From an archaeon (GTDB lineage: Archaea; EX4484-52; WAPT01), in the NCBI GenBank assembly GCA_029258795.1, contig JAPDKB010000002.1, positions 172,192 to 236,191 on the forward strand: a DNA stretch of 64,000 bases, given 5' to 3'. Every line of letters starts with the position of its first letter. Position 1 is the stretch's first letter. The position numbers and the translations under genes were made by a program. The notes beneath the pieces are model-generated. The model did not search any database. It saw nothing but the letters and a program-made list of their open reading frames with translations, and had not been told where the DNA came from. Shown in pieces: positions 62,500 to 64,000 of the stretch.

Positions 62500-64000
62500 A
62501 TGGATACCAGAGCTTTCATTCTGTTTGGATTGATGTTCCTGTCCTTATCCGGAATTGTTATTATCGCTTCCCACAACGCCGCTTTCTTTAAAAACATAAC
62601 CGGACATCTGTTGAGGGAGCTGGCTTCAGGTTCAACTTTAGTGGTAAATCAAACATCTCCAGCGTGCACGACGGGGGATGCTTACTTCTCAACCATACAG
62701 GCTGCTCTCAATGCAGCAGTTAATGGCGACACCATTATTGTTTGCCCTGGAACATACACGGAAAACGTGGATGTAAATGTGTCTGTTGAAATACGCTCTT
62801 ACTCCCAGAACCCCAAAGACACGATAGTGAACGCTTCCAACTCCGGAGACCATGTTTTTAACGTAACGGCAGACAACGTTACAATCCTCGGATTTACTGT
62901 AACGGGAGGAGACACTGTGGATGAAGAAATAGCAGCGATATACATCTACAACTCAAGTTATTGCAAAATCGAGAATGTGAACATATCAAAAAATTATTAC
63001 GGAATTCATGTTGATCATTCCAGTAACACCACTATACTCGATAGCATCATCTCGGGCACGTTCTTTGGTGGTATCTACCTTGATCATTCCAGTAACAACA
63101 CTATCATGAACAACACTTTTGTATCAACCGGGTTGTGGGTGGATGAATCTTTCAACAACACGGTCATCAACAATACGGTTAATGGAAAGCCCCTCGTTTA
63201 TCTAGAGGGCGTATCAGACTATGTTGTGGAAGAAAATGCAGGTCAGGTTATTGCCATCAACTCAAACAATATAACGGTGCAAAACCAAAATCTCTGCTCC
63301 ACAAATGTGGGCATAGAGTTCTGGAACATCAACAACAGTAGGATAGTGAACAACACCATCTCTAATAGCAAATTCGGAGTCTACCTTAAGTTCTCATCTT
63401 ACAATAGCATCCTGAACAATGATGTTTCTAATGGATTAGGTGGTATTGCTCTCATAAACTCAACAGATAATCTAGTTATGAAAAACAATATCTCACAAAA
63501 CTTAGTGGGAATTTTGCCTAAAAATTCGACCAACAATGTAATTTATCTCAACAACTTTGCCAATCGACTTGATGAGGTTCAGTCCGAAAATTCAAGAGAT
63601 ATATGGTATTCCCCCCATAAATTTGTTTACAAGTACAACGGGAGTCAATACAGAAACTATATTGGAAACTACTGGAGTGATTATAACGGGAATGATGCTG
63701 ATGGAGATGGAATTGGGGATACTTCTTATTCAATCGATAAGAATAATACGGACATCTTTCCTTTAGTGCAGCCGTGGGAGAACTACCTCTTGCTTTGGAA
63801 CGGCACGGCGGTGCTGGTGGTAAATCAAACCTCTCCCGCATGCCAAGCATCATCTCCGGAAGGATTGTACTATTCAACCATACAGGATGCGGTCAACGCT
63901 GCAATTGATGGTGACACCATTATTGTTTGCCCTGGAACATACACGGAAAACGTGGATGTAAATGTGTCTGTTGAAATACGCTCTTACTCCCAGAACCCCA
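62500..64000 (+). CDS. Secreted beta-helix (NosD-like) repeat protein, cut by window end
   Basis: The frame stays open from ATG 62500 (AGGAGGGTGATC upstream) to the last base, 500 codons. The N-terminus has a hydrophobic signal or anchor (about 5-25). Then comes a right-handed beta-helix of NosD/pectin-lyase type with recurring NNTI, SNN and GI motifs and many N-x-S/T sequons, followed by a spacer with DNDGDGIGD-like calcium-binding residues (NDADGDGIGDTSYSID). A second copy of the module starts near residue 440 (VVNQTSPAC again). This is a surface or extracellular protein; carbohydrate binding or cleavage is possible but unproven. Confidence 0.85.
   Translation, partial: MDTRAFILFGLMFLSLSGIVIIASHNAAFFKNITGHLLRELASGSTLVVNQTSPACTTGDAYFSTIQAALNAAVNGDTIIVCPGTYTENVDVNVSVEIRSYSQNPKDTIVNASNSGDHVFNVTADNVTILGFTVTGGDTVDEEIAAIYIYNSSYCKIENVNISKNYYGIHVDHSSNTTILDSIISGTFFGGIYLDHSSNNTIMNNTFVSTGLWVDESFNNTVINNTVNGKPLVYLEGVSDYVVEENAGQVIAINSNNITVQNQNLCSTNVGIEFWNINNSRIVNNTISNSKFGVYLKFSSYNSILNNDVSNGLGGIALINSTDNLVMKNNISQNLVGILPKNSTNNVIYLNNFANRLDEVQSENSRDIWYSPHKFVYKYNGSQYRNYIGNYWSDYNGNDADGDGIGDTSYSIDKNNTDIFPLVQPWENYLLLWNGTAVLVVNQTSPACQASSPEGLYYSTIQDAVNAAIDGDTIIVCPGTYTENVDVNVSVEIRSYSQNP
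62728..62815 (+). repeat. Identical repeat, copy 1 (beta-helix module)
   Basis: The 88 nt from GACACCATTATTG are identical to 63913-64000, 1185 nt later (395 codons). The upstream GTGGTAAATC motif recurs with a 9-nt indel (62641 and 63817). The identity implies a recent duplication or gene conversion, since neighbouring parts of the modules differ. Confidence 0.9.
63913..64000 (+). repeat. Identical repeat, copy 2 (beta-helix module), reaches window end
   Basis: Second copy of the 88-nt stretch at 62728-62815; the identity continues to the last base of the window, so its true length is unknown. Confidence 0.9.

Overview
The window is archaeal chromosomal DNA. The evidence is translation elongation factor 1A, archaeal-type AlaRS, the archaeal CCA-adding enzyme, archaeal adenylate kinase, Nob1, hypusine-type eIF5A, Trm14-like THUMP methyltransferase, tRNA genes with bulge-helix-bulge introns, class III (archaeal) prepilin signals, and TATA-box promoters that often lie 22-30 nt upstream of a start codon without a ribosome binding site. 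The presence of an N-terminal-signal giant surface protein, a four-subunit pyruvate:ferredoxin oxidoreductase and ferredoxin-type metabolism points to an anaerobe of euryarchaeal or deep-branching grade. I cannot fix the phylum from sequence alone.

Layout. 1-8.7 kb: EF-1A and ribosomal protein S10, a ZIP metal transporter, a tRNA methyltransferase, an elongator tRNA-Met with two introns, an MFS permease coupled to a Mn-type pyrophosphatase, a V4R-domain protein and a TusA plus split YeeE/YedE sulfur-uptake cassette. 8.7-18.5 kb: RNase Z, HisRS, AlaRS, a Cas4-like nuclease with no CRISPR, the CCA-adding enzyme, an amino acid permease and a tRNA-Cys with a T-loop intron. 18.5-28 kb: a 30-residue basic ribosomal-protein-like gene, a winged-helix coiled-coil protein, a five-gene overlapping operon of pilin-like proteins, and a 1345-residue coiled-coil protein read convergently to it. 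28-43 kb: a regulator/thioredoxin pair sharing an operator-like inverted repeat, adenylate kinase, M42 peptidase, PP2C phosphatase, a MntA/HepT toxin-antitoxin pair, radical SAM, nucleotide kinase, DHH and metallo-beta-lactamase proteins, arginase-family enzyme, orotate phosphoribosyltransferase, eIF5A/Nob1, two multi-pass membrane proteins and a DUF763 protein.

42.2-52.6 kb holds the most unusual locus: a 3090-codon gene whose product has a signal peptide, about 2550 residues of extracellular Ig/lectin/NEW3-like domains, one transmembrane helix and a cytoplasmic HerA/FtsK-type ATPase. It is translationally coupled to a 384-residue coiled-coil protein. This looks like a one-polypeptide device connecting the cell exterior to an internal hexameric motor, and I know of no described system of this form.

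52.9-56.4 kb is an acquired-looking, AT-richer stretch with a dead transposase, a ROK-family protein, a HAD phosphatase and a decayed methyltransferase gene. 56.4-61.5 kb carries a spore-photolyase-like radical SAM enzyme, minimal nucleotidyltransferases, the porCDAB operon and tRNA-Ile. The window ends inside a secreted beta-helix protein built from a 395-residue module repeated with stretches of identical DNA.
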